From Hermetia illucens (taxonomy: Eukaryota; Arthropoda; Insecta; Diptera; Stratiomyidae): a stretch of DNA of 64,000 nucleotides. Position 1 is the stretch's first letter. The number at the start of each line of letters is the position of its first letter. The stretch covers positions 49,549,240 through 49,613,239 of the forward strand of contig NC_051851.1 of NCBI RefSeq assembly GCF_905115235.1. Direction: 5' to 3'. This document shows, piece after piece, positions 1 to 11,925 of this stretch. The position numbers and the translations under genes are program-made. The notes below the pieces were generated by a model. The model had not been told where the DNA came from. It did not search any database and was given only the letters and a program-made list of their open reading frames with translations.

Positions 1-115
1 ACGCCAGACAGCTTTTAGGGATATCGAATTGGTGGACCTCGGCGCAAAACCGGGATGTCTGGAGTTCCTTATTAAGGCAGGCCTAGACCGGATACCGGTT
101 GTTGCGCGTTGATGA
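1..115 (+). mobile_element. 3' end of an RTE-like LINE (family a)
   Basis: The last codons of a LINE ORF and its tail. The translation runs ARQLLGISNWWTSAQN and then the element ends in a short (GAT)n run. The same ending occurs at 43.9-44.0 kb and 45.5-45.7 kb, where more of the reverse transcriptase is present, and this defines the family. Only the 3' tip lies in the window; the remainder is beyond the left edge. Confidence 0.7.
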
Positions 116-121
116 TGATGA

Positions 122-1610
122 TCGAACTAGGAGGGAAAAAGGATTGGGGTAGGATGGGAGGCATGCGGGAGAGGGATGGGAATTAAAAGCTGGGAGGGGT
201 GCTAATGATGGGAAGGTTTAAAAAATTGGGAGTCGGAGAAATTGCCTGTGTAAAAGACTACTCTACCTAGGGGATCGAACAGACGGTTCTGGGACTGGAG
301 GGATAAAAGGATCTGGGGGAACAGATGAGTCCGGAGAAGGTTATCTTCAACGATCTCGATCTGCATATCATTGGCGACAAGAGGCTTGGGATGGGATTGG
401 CACTTGACCAGGAAGTTGAGGGCAAGACGGGCAAGGAAGGTATCAATGCGTGGGGTTTGGCAGGATTCATAAAGGATCTGGGTGGAAATGTACTTGGAGC
501 GGTCCTCGTTCTTAAAGATGTTGGCGCAGTGGCGAAAGATCCTGCGCTCTCTGAGGCGGAGTCGCTCCATTGGGGATGGGGAGCAATCAGACCAGAAAAT
601 GAAGCCGAAGATGAGGAGTGGGCGGATAAGCTGTTTATAGCAACCTTTTTTGGAGTCGGGATGTTGTATTTAAGGATAAGATACAGGGAACGGAAGGCAC
701 CAATTGCACGGCCTAATGCCTTCGTTATGTGAGATACGTGGGAGAGACGGGAGTTCATTGTCACCCCGAGGTAGGTGACTTCTTTAACAGTGGGAATGGG
801 CTCGTCGTGGATTGTGAGTGATAATGATCTGGTGTCACTCCACATCTTCGGTGTCATTCTCACGTCTCCATGGAAGACGATGGTCTCACACTTGTCGGGA
901 TTTAGGGAAAGTTTCCAACGGGTGAAATAGTGGTAAAGTTCGTCCAAATAAGGATTCAGACGCGCTTCACCACGGGAGATGTCTTCGGTGGCCGTATAGA
1001 TGATTAGGTCATCCGCGTATTGGAGGATCTGGATGGGACACGGGTGTGGAGGTGGTTTGGGGATGTCTGCGGTGAACAGCGAGAAAAGGGTTGCAGACAG
1101 GACTGAACCCTGAGGAGTGCCGGCGGGGCAAGTATAGGACGAGGAAAGGTGCTGCTGGACGCTGACTAAGGATTTCCGCCCATCTAGAAAGCTAAGTATT
1201 AGCTTACAGAGGTGCGGATGGAAATTGAGGATTTCGGAAAGCTTGTACGTGAGTCCGTATTGCCATACGGAGTCGAAAGGTTTCCTTAGGTCAAGGAGAC
1301 AATCTATGGTGGGTGTCCTCCGATTGATACCCAGGAGGATATCAGTCTTGAGGACAAGTAGTGCGTGCTCAACCGAGTGTTTAGTTCGGTTGGCGAATTG
1401 GAACTCTGGTAGAGTGTTTTTGGAGGTGCAATGCTCGTCTATGAGGGATTTGATAATCCGCTCGAAGATTTTGGTGGAGGAAGAAAGGATAGAGATAGGC
1501 CTGTAGCTATCAGGATTGAGTGGATTAAGGTTCTATGCGAGCATTTTTCCATTCGGTGGGGAAGTTAGCGTTGAAAGAAGGTGTAAGTGGCAGTGAATAG
1601 GCTAAATATA
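122..1610 (-). mobile_element. Jockey-clade LINE, 5'-truncated, broken
   Basis: The minus strand encodes a reverse transcriptase with the palm motif YADDLIIY near 1000-1030, preceded by a TPQGSVLS-type motif (about 1095-1125) and followed by a segment reading LNPDKCETIVFHG and VTYLGVTM. The C-terminal part (LIRPLL, then RLRERRIFRHCANIF) continues in another frame from about 600 down to 200, so there is at least one frameshift. Layout and motifs fit the Jockey clade. The upstream endonuclease is absent. A second, more decayed copy lies at 25.0-25.4 kb. Confidence 0.75.
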
Positions 1611-1841
1611 TAGAAAAAGAAAACGACTCTATTGTAAGCTATGCCATACAACGGAGTCAACAGTTCCATGGTAGTCGACGAGTGTGTTGTTCAAAATCTA
1701 CGTGGTGCAGAACAGAGGAGGGAAGGAAGTTTGGAAACCTTAAAATTGATATTAGCGGATCTGGGGCGCTCAAGCGGACCTTTAAGAATTCAATACAATA
1801 AATGCCTGCGTAAATCATGGTCTAAAACACTTTTATTTTCC

Positions 1842-3176
1842 TTACTGGTCAACAGTAACAAATTGCCCTATTAAACACACATTCTCTAAGGTTACATCGT
1901 TCCTAACATAATACCTAAGGCTAGTCCTGAAATTGTTCTTCTCCATAAATCGCAGCCTGCAATAATCGATCAATCGTTTGCACATTTTTCCGACTTCAGC
2001 TCTCCTTTCAGGCGATATTTTGTTCCTAATTTCTCCTTCCCCTAACGCGTTCTGTTCGTTATTCGTTTCTGCTTCATTTACTCTGCTTTCTTCCATCAAT
2101 TTTCTCCGCTCCCGACTCATCCCAGACCCACAGACAGCCCAGCTAACAAGCTTTGTCAATAAGTTGAAATCCTTCCTACTGAAACCATTTCTCAGAAACT
2201 CTTCCTTGCCGACGTATGACCGCCACTCGCAGCGGTGATGACAACAGAGGGCAATCAAGAACCCTTTCATTTGTGCCGCTTTCGTATCTTGGGATTCCAT
2301 CAAGCCTTTCACCATACATCTCAGCGCCAAATCGGTTGCAATACCGCACAAATGCTTGCTTACGATAACGACTTGTTTCTCGGACAGAAGATCTAATTTG
2401 CGGACATCAAAGTCAGCTATATCAGCTCGGATTCTGTGGATGAAGGATTTATCTTCAATTTTGTTATCTTTCTTGTGACGATGCGATGCTCTGTCGAGGA
2501 GGACTACATTGGCAGAGTCCAGCCCTTCGATGGCACGTGCCAGCCAATACGAAAGTTGTCCCTTTCCAGAGCCGAAGTCGATGAAACTCGTCTTTGGCTG
2601 CAGCAGTCCAAGATCCCGCAGACACCCCAAAATCGAGGATGTCTGTATTAAGTGTTTCATAGTCTCGTGACCGTATTCAGTTTTGGCAACTTCCTCCGCT
2701 AGGATGTCATGTTCTAAGTATGATTCAGTAATCTTCGCTTCGATTTCGTCTTTGTAAACTTTCTCCACGCGGCCAATTAGGTCCATCACATGCTCCGAGC
2801 TGAATTCTGAGAGCTTCCAACTGTCGCTGGGGTCGTCTTCCACCGGCTCGCCCAAATTTATCCCGCTAACTATATACGGAGGCTGCTCTTTAGGTCGCGC
2901 ATTACATATTTTCAAATGTTTTCTCAAATTTTTCGAATAAACCGAGTGTTTTGGGTCCAGGGGACAAGGGATCCGATCGGGAGTCGTCTCGCTCAGATTC
3001 TCGGCAGCTTCTGACAAATGTTCACCGCAATATTCTTTTCCCTTAGCCACTGTCATTTTACAGAATCGCTTCTTCCGCTTAACGTAGTGTTTACACGATT
3101 TTAATTCACCATTCTCGTCCAATTTCATCTTTTTTTCCGCCGGTTCAGCAGCGTCCGCAGATTCGGAGTTGTCCAT
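1842..3176 (-). CDS. TRMT13: tRNA 2'-O-methyltransferase TRM13 homologue
   Basis: An uninterrupted 444-aa ORF. It carries the two small zinc modules of the TRM13 family: C28, C39, C50 and H53 (CCCH type), then C71, H77, H87 and C91 (CHHC, U11-48K type). A Rossmann methyltransferase follows, with motif I FIDFGSGKGQLS at about 198-209, then SKHLCGIATDLALRC near 270 and LIALCCHHRCEW near 305, all characteristic of the family. By family knowledge the enzyme methylates the ribose at position 4 of the acceptor stem of certain tRNAs, using S-adenosylmethionine. The start MDNSESADAAEP is the only in-frame Met before the first zinc module. The gene has no intron. An AATAAA on the minus strand lies a few bases past the stop (1831-1836), a likely poly(A) signal. 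It is divergent from bigmax and is a host gene in good condition. Confidence 0.95.
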   Translation of the reverse strand: MDNSESADAAEPAEKKMKLDENGELKSCKHYVKRKKRFCKMTVAKGKEYCGEHLSEAAENLSETTPDRIPCPLDPKHSVYSKNLRKHLKICNARPKEQPPYIVSGINLGEPVEDDPSDSWKLSEFSSEHVMDLIGRVEKVYKDEIEAKITESYLEHDILAEEVAKTEYGHETMKHLIQTSSILGCLRDLGLLQPKTSFIDFGSGKGQLSYWLARAIEGLDSANVVLLDRASHRHKKDNKIEDKSFIHRIRADIADFDVRKLDLLSEKQVVIVSKHLCGIATDLALRCMVKGLMESQDTKAAQMKGFLIALCCHHRCEWRSYVGKEEFLRNGFSRKDFNLLTKLVSWAVCGSGMSRERRKLMEESRVNEAETNNEQNALGEGEIRNKISPERRAEVGKMCKRLIDYCRLRFMEKNNFRTSLRYYVRNDVTLENVCLIGQFVTVDQ

Positions 3177-3693
3177 CTTCTGACTGTCATTTGAATTGTC
3201 AACAAAACGTCAAATGTCAATTCGTACTACGGCCAGTGGTTATTAACCTAAGGAATAGAGTTCTGAGTAATTCATAGCCGAAGTGAAGAGTGCTTGAAGG
3301 CTGTGATGCGCAACTCAAATAGGATAGACATGGAAGCTAAGAAAATATTATTTACACTTTGCTTATTACTTCCCTTTTCCGACTACATACTGTTGCATTG
3401 TCGTCTTCGCAACGCTCCAAATTAATTTCTCTGATTGGTAACCCACTTTCGAGCAGTCGTCCCACTTGGAATTCCTAGAAAACAGCACGAAGGAATTTGT
3501 CAGCTGTTTTTGACGTTCATATTATCGGTCGGAAAATGACAAGTAGTCGAGATTGTGCAATTATCAGTCTTAGCAGGTGACTTCCTGTTTACTAATCTTA
3601 AAGCGTAGTAGCTTCTGTTGTTTTATTGGGTTCCGCGTGGGCTGTTGGTCTACAGCAGGTACTACTTAAGTTTCCAGCGGCAAAGCAGGCAGA
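3177..3693. promoter_or_regulatory. Shared divergent promoter region, TRM13/bigmax
   Basis: A 517-bp gap separates the start codons of TRM13 (minus) and bigmax (plus). It holds no ORF or recognisable transposon, unlike nearly all other non-coding DNA here. Both promoters and 5' UTRs must lie in it. I see no convincing TATA box at a fixed distance, so this is inferred from geometry. Confidence 0.6.
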
Positions 3694-6600
3694 ATGGCGG
3701 AAAATGCATATGGAGAGTTCGGTGAGACAATTTTTCATTAATTAGAGCCAAAACTCTACTAACTATTGCTCTATAGTTGCACGAACCGAAGACTCATCGA
3801 TTAAATTAGAGCCAGGCAGCCCACAAGACCGGGATAAGTCGCTGTATTCGCGGTGCAGCAGTGCCGGGAGCACACACACTCCCACATCGAGCGCGCAAAA
3901 CACAGGTGAGTCGAAAAGTTCTTGCCAAAAATGTTGCATCATTGGCGCTATGCACTGAGACGTTGTTCAAAGGTAAATGAGTTCCTAATCTTTTTCTATG
4001 GGCGCTGCAAATGTTGGGAGATCTTGGAACTTTGCTTGTTATTGTTGATAGTTTGTTGAGGCTCTTGCGTCCGGCTCAATTTGACTTTCGGTGGTTTGGA
4101 CCGTAGAGCCTAGTGGCAGGGGAACGCTCATGTCACCGGCGTACAGGATAGGACAATTCTCTAAAATGCAGTAGAAGAGGTGTAGCTGTTACCACGGACA
4201 TGGTCACGTGCAGCAGATTCTACTATGCTGTGTGCTCTAAGCTTCAGTTGAATTCGACTCTACTATGTTAGCCTTAACTTGGAATGCAAGTAACAACCGA
4301 ACGTATAAGGTATGCATATCAAAACGGCAATAATGGCCCGCTCAATGATGCGGTTCCTCCAAAATCCCTTAACATGTCCGTCACCGATTTAAACACATTT
4401 CTCTGCTCCATAAGTCTACATCCTCTGATGTCATGGTCATTGTTCTCTCTCTAGTCACGGTCAATTGTCTCTCTTTACAGGCACGTGTCAGCTATCAAGA
4501 TTGGCATCGCCAATTTCTGAAAAGATAAGATTTGTTGTGCGAGCGGTTAGTTAGCATTTTCTCTATAGTAAGGCTGACCTTACACGATCAGTACTTCATC
4601 AGTCAGAATAACAAAAGTATGGCAGCCAATCGTTTAGCGCATCTCTATGAAAATTTGAATTTTTAAATAAAGTCTGTTAGTCTGGTTGGACCGATAAGTT
4701 GAGTGCAGTGCAGTTGCATTCAGCAATCAGCCGCCATTGTGAACGGACCAAGGTGTTTTTAAGGTTTTATATGAAACAAAACCTTATTAAAATCGATTCA
4801 ATGTTTGTCTGGTTGTCAGTCTATTTGTCACACCCGATTCACTCCGAAACAGCTGAACCGTTTGTCATGCAATTTGACGAGAACAAGTGGTCTGTCTGCC
4901 CCCTACATGCAGCGAGTAACATTATTTTGTGTTGGGATTAAGGGAGGGGGAGGCTTCCCATATATGCGAAAAAGGTAGTGAATTTTTTTTTCACCAAATA
5001 TAATCATGTGAGTTATCAAATGAAAGCGCTCGATTGGTACTTTTAGAAACTGGTCTTATGTTTGATATTGAGTGAAACCCGGGGGAGCGAGGACTCAAAA
5101 TATGTGCCCCAAAAAGTGAAACAGGTCTCGTTCTCAGAACCTCCCCAAATGAACAACCTGAAGAAACACAGTGCAGCAAACATTTGAACGAAATCTAGGC
5201 CACAATATACGTCGCACTGCGAAATTTACTCAAAAAAAAAATTAATAAAAGCAATATTACGATATTTCAGAAATTCACTTGAAAACCGCCCTTAAGATCT
5301 TCTAGAAGTAAGAAACTTGGCATCAGTAAAAGTGATAATATAAGACACAAATGAATGAACAATTGGAATCCAACTATTTCTAACAAAGCTATAGAAGGTC
5401 ACATTTTTGTATTCGACATGAATTTGTGGCGTGGCAGGATTCGTGGCATTCGAAATTTATTTCGAATGTTGCGAATGCGAGCGGTCAGATGACGCCACCG
5501 GCGCTCTCCACTCAGTTTAGGGCTTGCCACAGGAGTGGAGAGCAGAGTGCCATGAGTTGGCGGCAGAATGTTAGAAAAAAATAATTGCTGGACTTCTGCC
5601 GTGAAGTTTGGAACACCGACACGGAAGTTTTTCCAATCGAATATAAATTAAAATTTCATTTTCTTTTGTAAATTCCTCTCTGAGAATTTACCACTAAAAT
5701 TTGTAAAAATTTTAATTAAGAAAAATATAACTGATCATAATAAATTATGTTTTCAAATAATAATCAAATAACAAATTGGTGACCCCGGAGCAAGCACCAA
5801 CAGCGTGTAAATGCAACTATCCTTACCGCCGCAGCCGCAGCCACCGTCGCTGCCGCAACCACCATCGCTGCTGCAGCCACTATCGCCGCCGCAGTCGTCT
5901 CCACCATCGGCAAAACAAGATCACTTGCTGGCAGGTCTAACGTTGGGAGATCGAACAACCAACCAATTGCTGCCCGAAATGAAGCAATTGGGTGGGAGTA
6001 AGATAGGCGACGAATTGATGAAGTCGCTTTGGCTGCGTCGGCTCCCGGAGGGCAGTCAGGCGGTCGTCGGATGCGTCTCCGGTTCCTTAGAGGCACTGGC
6101 AGTTGCGGCCGACAAAGTGCACGAGGTGTACGCACGCTCGACCATAGCGGCCGTTCAACAGCCTTCGGACGACGTGGGCGACTTAAGGTTCGAGATAGCC
6201 GCCTTAACAGCCAGTGTGGCCGAGATGCGGGCGACGCTGGACGCCCAGCATTCGAGCGCCAGATCACGAGCTCACTCGCGATCTGCCACTCGAAAAGGGC
6301 GATCAGGTAGCAGGTCGTCAGGACAGCCCACGGGCCGAGGGATTTGCTGGTATCATCGCAGATTCGGCGAGAAAGCCACCAAATGTACGATTCCTTGTAA
6401 ATTCGCTCCTGCCGCAAAAAACTAGGTTCGCGGGGGGTCCTGGCGACGGCCACCCAAAACGCAGCGCCACGTGCCTAACAATTTACGACCCTCTCAGCAG
6501 GCGCAATTGCCTCGTGGATACTGGTGCGGGAGTTTCGGTTCTTTCCGTACCCCAGGACCATCGACTATTTCCACAACCTCTGGAAGTAGCTGCGGCAAAT

Positions 6601-9600
6601 TGCTCTCATATTAACACCTACGGGTATAGGCAAGTGGACGTGAGCCTTGGCTTGCGAAGGACATTTTCGTGGCGTTTCATCCTGGCGGATGTCAGCTTCC
6701 TTATACTAGGCGCAGACTTCTTGTGTCACTATGGATTGCTGGTGGACTTGCAAAACAAGTCTCTTATAGATTCCACGACCAACCTCAATTCGTCGGGGCA
6801 AATGGTATCTCACTCAGGCAATAATTTTCCGCTCTTTTGGAAGACATTACCGACTCTCGTGTTCGGGCAATTCTCCAAAAGTTCAGCCAGATTACTACCG
6901 AGTGTAGTCTCTCCAAACCAGTGAAGCACAATGTGCAGCACCACATTAACACTACTGGTTCCCCGATCTTCTCGAAGGTGCGTCCTCTACCATCCCAGAA
7001 ACTGGCTATTGCGTGGAAAGAACTTGAACAATTCGTTCAACAGGGTATCTGCAGGCCCTCAAATAGCTGTTGGTCTTCCTCACTGCATATGGTCCCTAAG
7101 CCAAATGGCGAATGGCGCCCATGTGGGGATTACAGAAGGCTAAATGCACAGACTGTTCCTGACCGATATCCAATTCCACTCATCCACGACTTTGCGCATC
7201 ATCTCGCGAATTGCCGTATCTTTTCGACCTTGGACTTAACCAAGGCTTATCATCAAATACCTGTAACTCCAGAAGTTGGAATATGCACAGCCTTTGGACT
7301 CTGAGTTCACCCGGATGACTTTCAGATTGTGCAATGCGGCACAAACCTTTCAAAAGGTTTATCCACTCGGTCCTGCGAAACCTCGACTTCTGTTTCGTAA
7401 ATTTGGATGATGTTCTAGTCGCTTATTCCTCAGAGTCTGAGCACTTAACCCATCTCGAGTTCATTTTTCAACGTCTCCTTGAGGCCGGGTTAGTCCTAAA
7501 CGTTGAGAAATGCAAGTTCCTTCACACACAGGTGAGATTCCTCGGCCGCTCCATCTCCCCTGAAGGAGTACAGCCCGGCTCAGACAAGGTGCAAGCGATT
7601 ACAAAGTTCCCGCGTCCGAAAACTGTAAAGGATTTGCGGAGATTCTTGGGCATGCTAAACTTCTATCGTCGTTTCCTGTCCAAGGCCGCCTAACAACAGT
7701 CCGTTTTGAACGTGTACTTGTCCCCAAAACTAAGGACACACGAGAGATCGTGTGGTCTGAAGAGGCTGTCAGCGCGTCCGATAAACCCCGACAGCATCTG
7801 GCTGATGCTACACTCTGGCCATTTCCTCTGTAAGATGCACCCCTAGCCGTTTTTGTTGATGCCTTTGACACCGCAGTAGGTGCCGCTCTTCACCAAGAGG
7901 TGAATCACGTCTGGCAGCCGTTGAGCTCTCTAAGCAGTTGAACCCGGCTCAACGGAACTACAGTACCTACAATCGCGAACTGCTCGCCGCGTACTTAAGC
8001 ATCAAATACTTCCACTTCTCCTTAGAAGAAAGGCCGTTCACAGTGTTCACGGACCATAAGCGTCTCACATATGCTTTGAAACAAAACCCCGACAAAGCGT
8101 CCCCTCGTCAGCTTCGACACTTGAGCTCTATAAGCCAGTTTACGTCAGACATCCAGCACGTGTCCGGCAAGGACAACATAGTTGCTGACGCTTTGTCTCG
8201 TGTCTCCGAGGTTAACATCCCCGCCTCACTCGACTTCCCGGCTATTGCCAAGGCGCAGGAGGATGACGCAGTACTTCAGAGCCTCAAATCCATCCCCAAA
8301 TACAAATTTCGGGAGTTGCCCATTTTCGTGAAAATCATTTGTGGTTATTGCGGCATCCATTTCCCCCTTATAGGTGTTGCGGAAGGCGGTGCTGTGAGTG
8401 GCTTCAGTGTTAACTCGCACCTGATTGTCAAAGGGGATTTTGGGTGGTGTTATTCGATCTCGGAGCACCATGCCAACGAAATAGTGATTCGAGTCTATAT
8501 TAATAAGAATGTTTAACTGGATATTGATCCATCAGGTGATGTAAAATGTGTCAAGTTCTTAATAGACGAAAAATGGGTAGTTGGCTTGAAAATTTGTGAA
8601 ATCTTTTAGAGTAGAGGCTGCTATGCTAGTCACTCGTACGTAACATTGAGGCGGGGACTGGAGGTGACTGTGTTACAGGCATAGTGGCATCTACGGTTTA
8701 AAATAGCATTAACTTTATTAAATTATTGCTATTATTAGCAGTATTTCGGGAATCAGTTTATCCCTTCTTCAGTGCTTCATCCCTTCTGACATTTTCTTGT
8801 TGATGGGTTATAATTTATGTGTTTTTTTATTAACTACGATTGTCTAGTTATCATTTCCTAATTGCTAAGTAATGTTTTAATTAAAGTCGCAAAATTGTAT
8901 GCATCTAGTTTTCTGGTGGTACCGAGGCGTGCAAGCGCATTTCGAAGAGACGCTTCAGTGGAGCTTCAATATTTGCGGGCATAGCTACATGGACAATTTG
9001 GCTTTTTTTTTTTTTAAGTTTTTGATATAGCTCTCCCCTCTAAATTGGAAGTCATCGCCCACCCACCATATAACCTCTGTGTGCAGGATATTAAGCAGTA
9101 CCGAGTAGAGCTAGTCGTAAAAATTCCGTCTGCAAGATTCTTCATCAAAACCTTGCGTTGAATTATAACTTAGCGGGAACCTACCATTATCATTATGAGT
9201 AAACTCCTCAGAGAATCTTGGAAAATGATCCGGTCAAACTACTGTGGCATCACACTATTGCCACCGACCACAGTGTTAATTACAATAGACCCGATCTAGT
9301 TCTCAAAGGAGAGTCCTTCAATATCGATAAAGGAACACTCTTGAAAAACAGCAAGAAAGAATTTGGAACTACGGCAATATGAAGCAGACTTGGAGACTAT
9401 AAAAGTCAAAGTATTCGCAGCAGTAATTTCAGCGACGGGATTAGTCCCGGAATATCTACATAAAGCGCTGAAAATGCTCGATTTAAGGGGCGGAGTATAC
9501 ATGGAAATGCACAACGGTATCCTCCTTGCAAGGGGTGCTATATCCCCAAGAGTTCTGCTCGGCAATAGTCTAGCCTAGTGGACTTTACTTCACTCGTACA

Positions 9601-11925
9601 CACTTTGCGTTGAAACGCATCGTCCCTGTTATGTGGGCCTTTCGATATTGTCTTCAGCCCTTATTTATGTTCGTTGCCCTCCGTTTCGGTTGTCCTGAAA
9701 GAAAGCTCGTGGGATTTTTTAAAGTTTTGTGTAAAACAAAACCTTATTAGAATCGATTCAATGATTGTCTGTCTGTCAGACTCGATTTGTTCGGAAACGG
9801 CTGAGGTTAGTATCACGAATTTTGGTGAAACCATGTGGTCTGTGAATCCCAAGTGTTTTACCCTTCCCTGGCGCCTTGAGTAGACGGTTTTCTTCGAAAG
9901 CTTTCAGATCATTTGGGTTGTTTTCTGAATTCCAGCAATGTATTTGATGGACGTCCCAGGGATCGTAACTTGGGCGCCCAGTTCTACTTTATACCTCGCC
10001 CAATCTGTCTTCGCGGATTCCGAAATGGAGTGGTCGGAGGTGGATCCATGCCATTATGAAATCAATGCGTCTGTGATTCGGGAGCGTGATATCGTTTGAT
10101 ACTCTCCGACAAAAGCCGCAATATCAGGTGATGCCACCGTGATGATGATGATCTCTCACCTGACCACATGGAAAAGAGTGGGTTCATTACTCAAATTGAG
10201 GATCTGCAGATTGGTTCCTACGCGATACTCTAATAGTCTTGATCCTTTTGCGCTGATATTGGAACTTCCCCAGCATATGTGGTGGGCGTGGACATCACAT
10301 CCTGCTATTACCCCCATACCTTTATTTTGGCTCTGATGAATGCTCCCCTGTGAATTTCTTCTCCGTCTTAGGGGAAATATGCACAGTACCATAATCTCCC
10401 TGTTGATTTTTTATGGTTAGTTTGGCCGTTGTGGAGTCGCCATCAAATTTGGTAATGCATCTATGCTTCAAATGCAGATGCCATGGGCTGCACGTCCCCT
10501 TCAATGGTTTTAAGAGCCGACACTTGTAACGTGACGGTCCCTAGCCCGTAGTAGAGTCAGCAGCCCGTTTGTTCCCGAATCTTTTTAATATCCGCTTCGG
10601 GAACACCGATAGTAAGGAAAGTCTCCGGCCTATTGGCTCTCTCTCCTACTTTGCTGCCTCTGGGTGAAGGTGTCTGGACACCAAGTGGTTCCAAAACCTC
10701 AGCACCATTACGCTCCTCTTCTGGAAGCCAGAGGAGGGTTAGTTGTGCGGTCATAGTTCCCGCCCTCTATTTAATTCCTTTCCAATTGCTCTTAGGAGCT
10801 ACAGAGCCATATTGATGAACTTTCTTCTTTATTTCTCGAATACTCTTAATCACTAGATCTATCATTCGCACGATGACGCACAATATCTCAAACACGTATT
10901 TTGTCCATAACAAATTTATTGGCAGTACCCCATGGGTTCGTTTCCCCCTCCACCCTTTGTTTAACGCTACTTTAAAGATCTGTCTCATGATGTCCGCTAT
11001 CTCCCTTCCCAGGTACTGCAAGTTGAAATTACAAGCCCCTATTTTAAGGTTTTTATCTCTAGCAATCAGAAGTAAACAGTCTAACTTCTTATATTGTGCT
11101 ACTGTTGCATTAAGTGGGGTGTACCCGCAGCAGATATAAGTATCGTCGATATTGGCCCCTTATGAAATGGTTTATTCCTCCATTTTAGGATTACGTTAAA
11201 GTTTAAACAATTTTTAAAATTCATTTCAGACGAAGAGGACGATAGTGATAACACTAAATCAGCTCCTTTAAACTATAAAGAACGCCGACGTGAGGCTCAT
11301 ACACAGGCTGAACAGAAACGCCGTGATGCAATCAAGAAAGGCTATGATACGTTACAGGATTTGGTTCCAACTTGCCAGCAGAATGACGCATCTGGCTACA
11401 AACTGAGCAAAGCCATCGTGCTGCAGAAATCCATTGAATATATTGGATACCTGAATCAACATACAGATAAGTTGGAAAAAGAACGAGCTGCACTTCAAAA
11501 GGAGGTAATGGCGATGAGAATTATCCAAAGCAGCTACGAGAATATGTTACAGAATCAGCAGACTAATCCGGGGCCACCGGAGGCTCGATTGAGTGACGAA
11601 GCAAAGTTTCAAGTGGTAAGTAGTTGACGTTGACAATTGAGATTTCGGGATCCCAAAGAACAAAATATTATTTCCGAATCATAATTAAATTATAATTTAA
11701 TTTTTTATTTGTCCGCAGTTCCAGGAGATCATGGACGAAATGTTCCTAACTTTCCAAAATATCCCCATGGATACCTTCGAGCAGCTGACCACAGGTGTTA
11801 TACCGTGGCTTGAAGAACATTGTAAGCCGCATATACTGAGGAATATTGTTGGCCGGACTTTACAAAAAATGTCCATAAATCAGAACATTACGGCAAATTC
11901 TCGCATGAACGAGGGGATCAGTTAG
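3694..11925 (+). CDS. bigmax: bigmax (Mlx-like bHLH-zipper transcription factor)
   Basis: Four exons: 3694-3721, 3777-3905, 11230-11615 and 11719-11925, all bounded by GT-AG. They sum to 750 bases, giving 249 aa with the frame kept throughout. The basic region reads [20 protein letters not shown] (about residues 70-90), followed by helix-loop-helix LVPTCQQ through [17 protein letters not shown] and a leucine zipper ([12 protein letters not shown]). The C-terminal half ([21 protein letters not shown], then [16 protein letters not shown]) is the Mlx-type domain used for cytoplasmic retention and dimerisation. In flies Bigmax is the dimer partner of Mondo, the sugar sensor acting through carbohydrate-response elements. 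The N-terminus is short and acidic/serine-rich. Intron 1 is 55 bp and intron 3 is 103 bp, but intron 2 (3906-11229) is 7.3 kb and filled with retroelements. An AATAAA lies 64 bp after the stop. Confidence 0.93.
3906..4735. other. Start of bigmax intron 2, no gene seen
   Basis: About 830 bp of intronic DNA before the first recognisable repeat. It contains no ORF of note and I could not match it to any of the repeat families in the window. Confidence 0.5.
4749..5424 (+). repeat. THR repeat copy, cut by an LTR element
   Basis: It opens with a decayed terminal hairpin (AAGGTTTTAT and ACAAAACCTT), then the usual TTAAAATCG and a weak TCTG tract, followed by the conserved body (TATCAAATGAAAG, then CTCGTTCTCAGAACC). 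It ends at 5424, exactly where the LTR of the CsRn1-like element begins, so the LTR element inserted into it. Confidence 0.7.
5425..5773 (+). repeat. 5' LTR of the CsRn1-like element
   Basis: Starts TGTGGCGTGGCAGG and ends ACA just before the primer-binding site, about 349 bp. A related LTR, inverted, is at 54.7-55.1 kb; shared blocks include GAGCGGTCAGATGA and GGCGCTCTCCAC. The two LTRs clearly differ, so they come from separate, old insertions. Confidence 0.7.
5425..8325 (+). mobile_element. CsRn1-like (Ty3/gypsy) LTR retrotransposon, partial fossil
   Basis: Parts in order: 5' LTR 5425-5773; a primer-binding site at 5777 whose first 11 bases (TGGTGACCCCG) match the 3' end of tRNA-Trp, as expected for the CsRn1 clade; a gag-like region from about 5811 with Pro/Gln-rich low-complexity start; an aspartic protease ([12 protein letters not shown], about 6510-6545); reverse transcriptase (about 6990-7690); RNase H to about 8215 and the start of the linker. 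Integrase and the 3' LTR are missing, the element being cut at 8325 by a LINE fragment. It is broken, with roughly four breaks. It lies in the large intron of bigmax, in the same orientation as the gene. Age: old enough to be well decayed, but motifs are still clear. These are fossil sequences. Confidence 0.8.
8326..8505 (-). mobile_element. RTE-like LINE (family a) fragment
   Basis: This 180-bp piece matches, on the minus strand, the post-endonuclease region found at 50.74-50.89 kb: shared blocks include GTTATTGCGG, ATAGGTGTTGCGGA and TCGGAGCAC. It sits directly against the truncated RNase H-linker part of the LTR element and makes a chimeric reading frame with it. Confidence 0.65.
8506..9125. 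other. Intronic stretch without a recognised feature
   Basis: AT-rich bigmax intron sequence with a poly-T run near 9005. No ORF, RNA gene or family match was seen. Confidence 0.5.
9130..9580 (+). mobile_element. LINE C-terminal fragment, R4/Dong-like
   Basis: Reads NRPDLVL near 9280-9300 and then, in another frame, [20 protein letters not shown] and an [12 protein letters not shown] ending. The arrangement (RPDLVL followed by an acidic block and a VISATG segment close to the ORF end) resembles the restriction-like endonuclease tail of R2/R4/Dong-type LINEs. Only this tail is present. The clade is recalled from family motifs and not tested. Confidence 0.45.
9715..9870 (+). repeat. THR repeat, 5' end only
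   Basis: Terminal hairpin (AAGTTTTGTG and ACAAAACCTT), TTAGAATCG, a short TCTG tract and the beginning of the body. It breaks off after about 150 bp. Confidence 0.7.
9880..11160 (-). mobile_element. LINE endonuclease remnants, I/Jockey type
   Basis: The minus strand contains [16 protein letters not shown] and [20 protein letters not shown] (about 10160-10310), the core of an apurinic-type LINE endonuclease, with a degraded upstream part to 10530 ([18 protein letters not shown]) and a downstream part near 10000-10050 ([14 protein letters not shown]). A second piece between 10770 and 11160 ([17 protein letters not shown], then [18 protein letters not shown]) looks like another decayed LINE endonuclease. 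Multiple stops and frameshifts are present, and there is no reverse transcriptase. Confidence 0.6.

Noticed and set aside
5764-6453. Minus-strand 229-codon ORF rich in Ala and Val
   Set aside because: It is the shadow of a CCG/CAG-rich low-complexity stretch in the gag-like region of the LTR element on the other strand.
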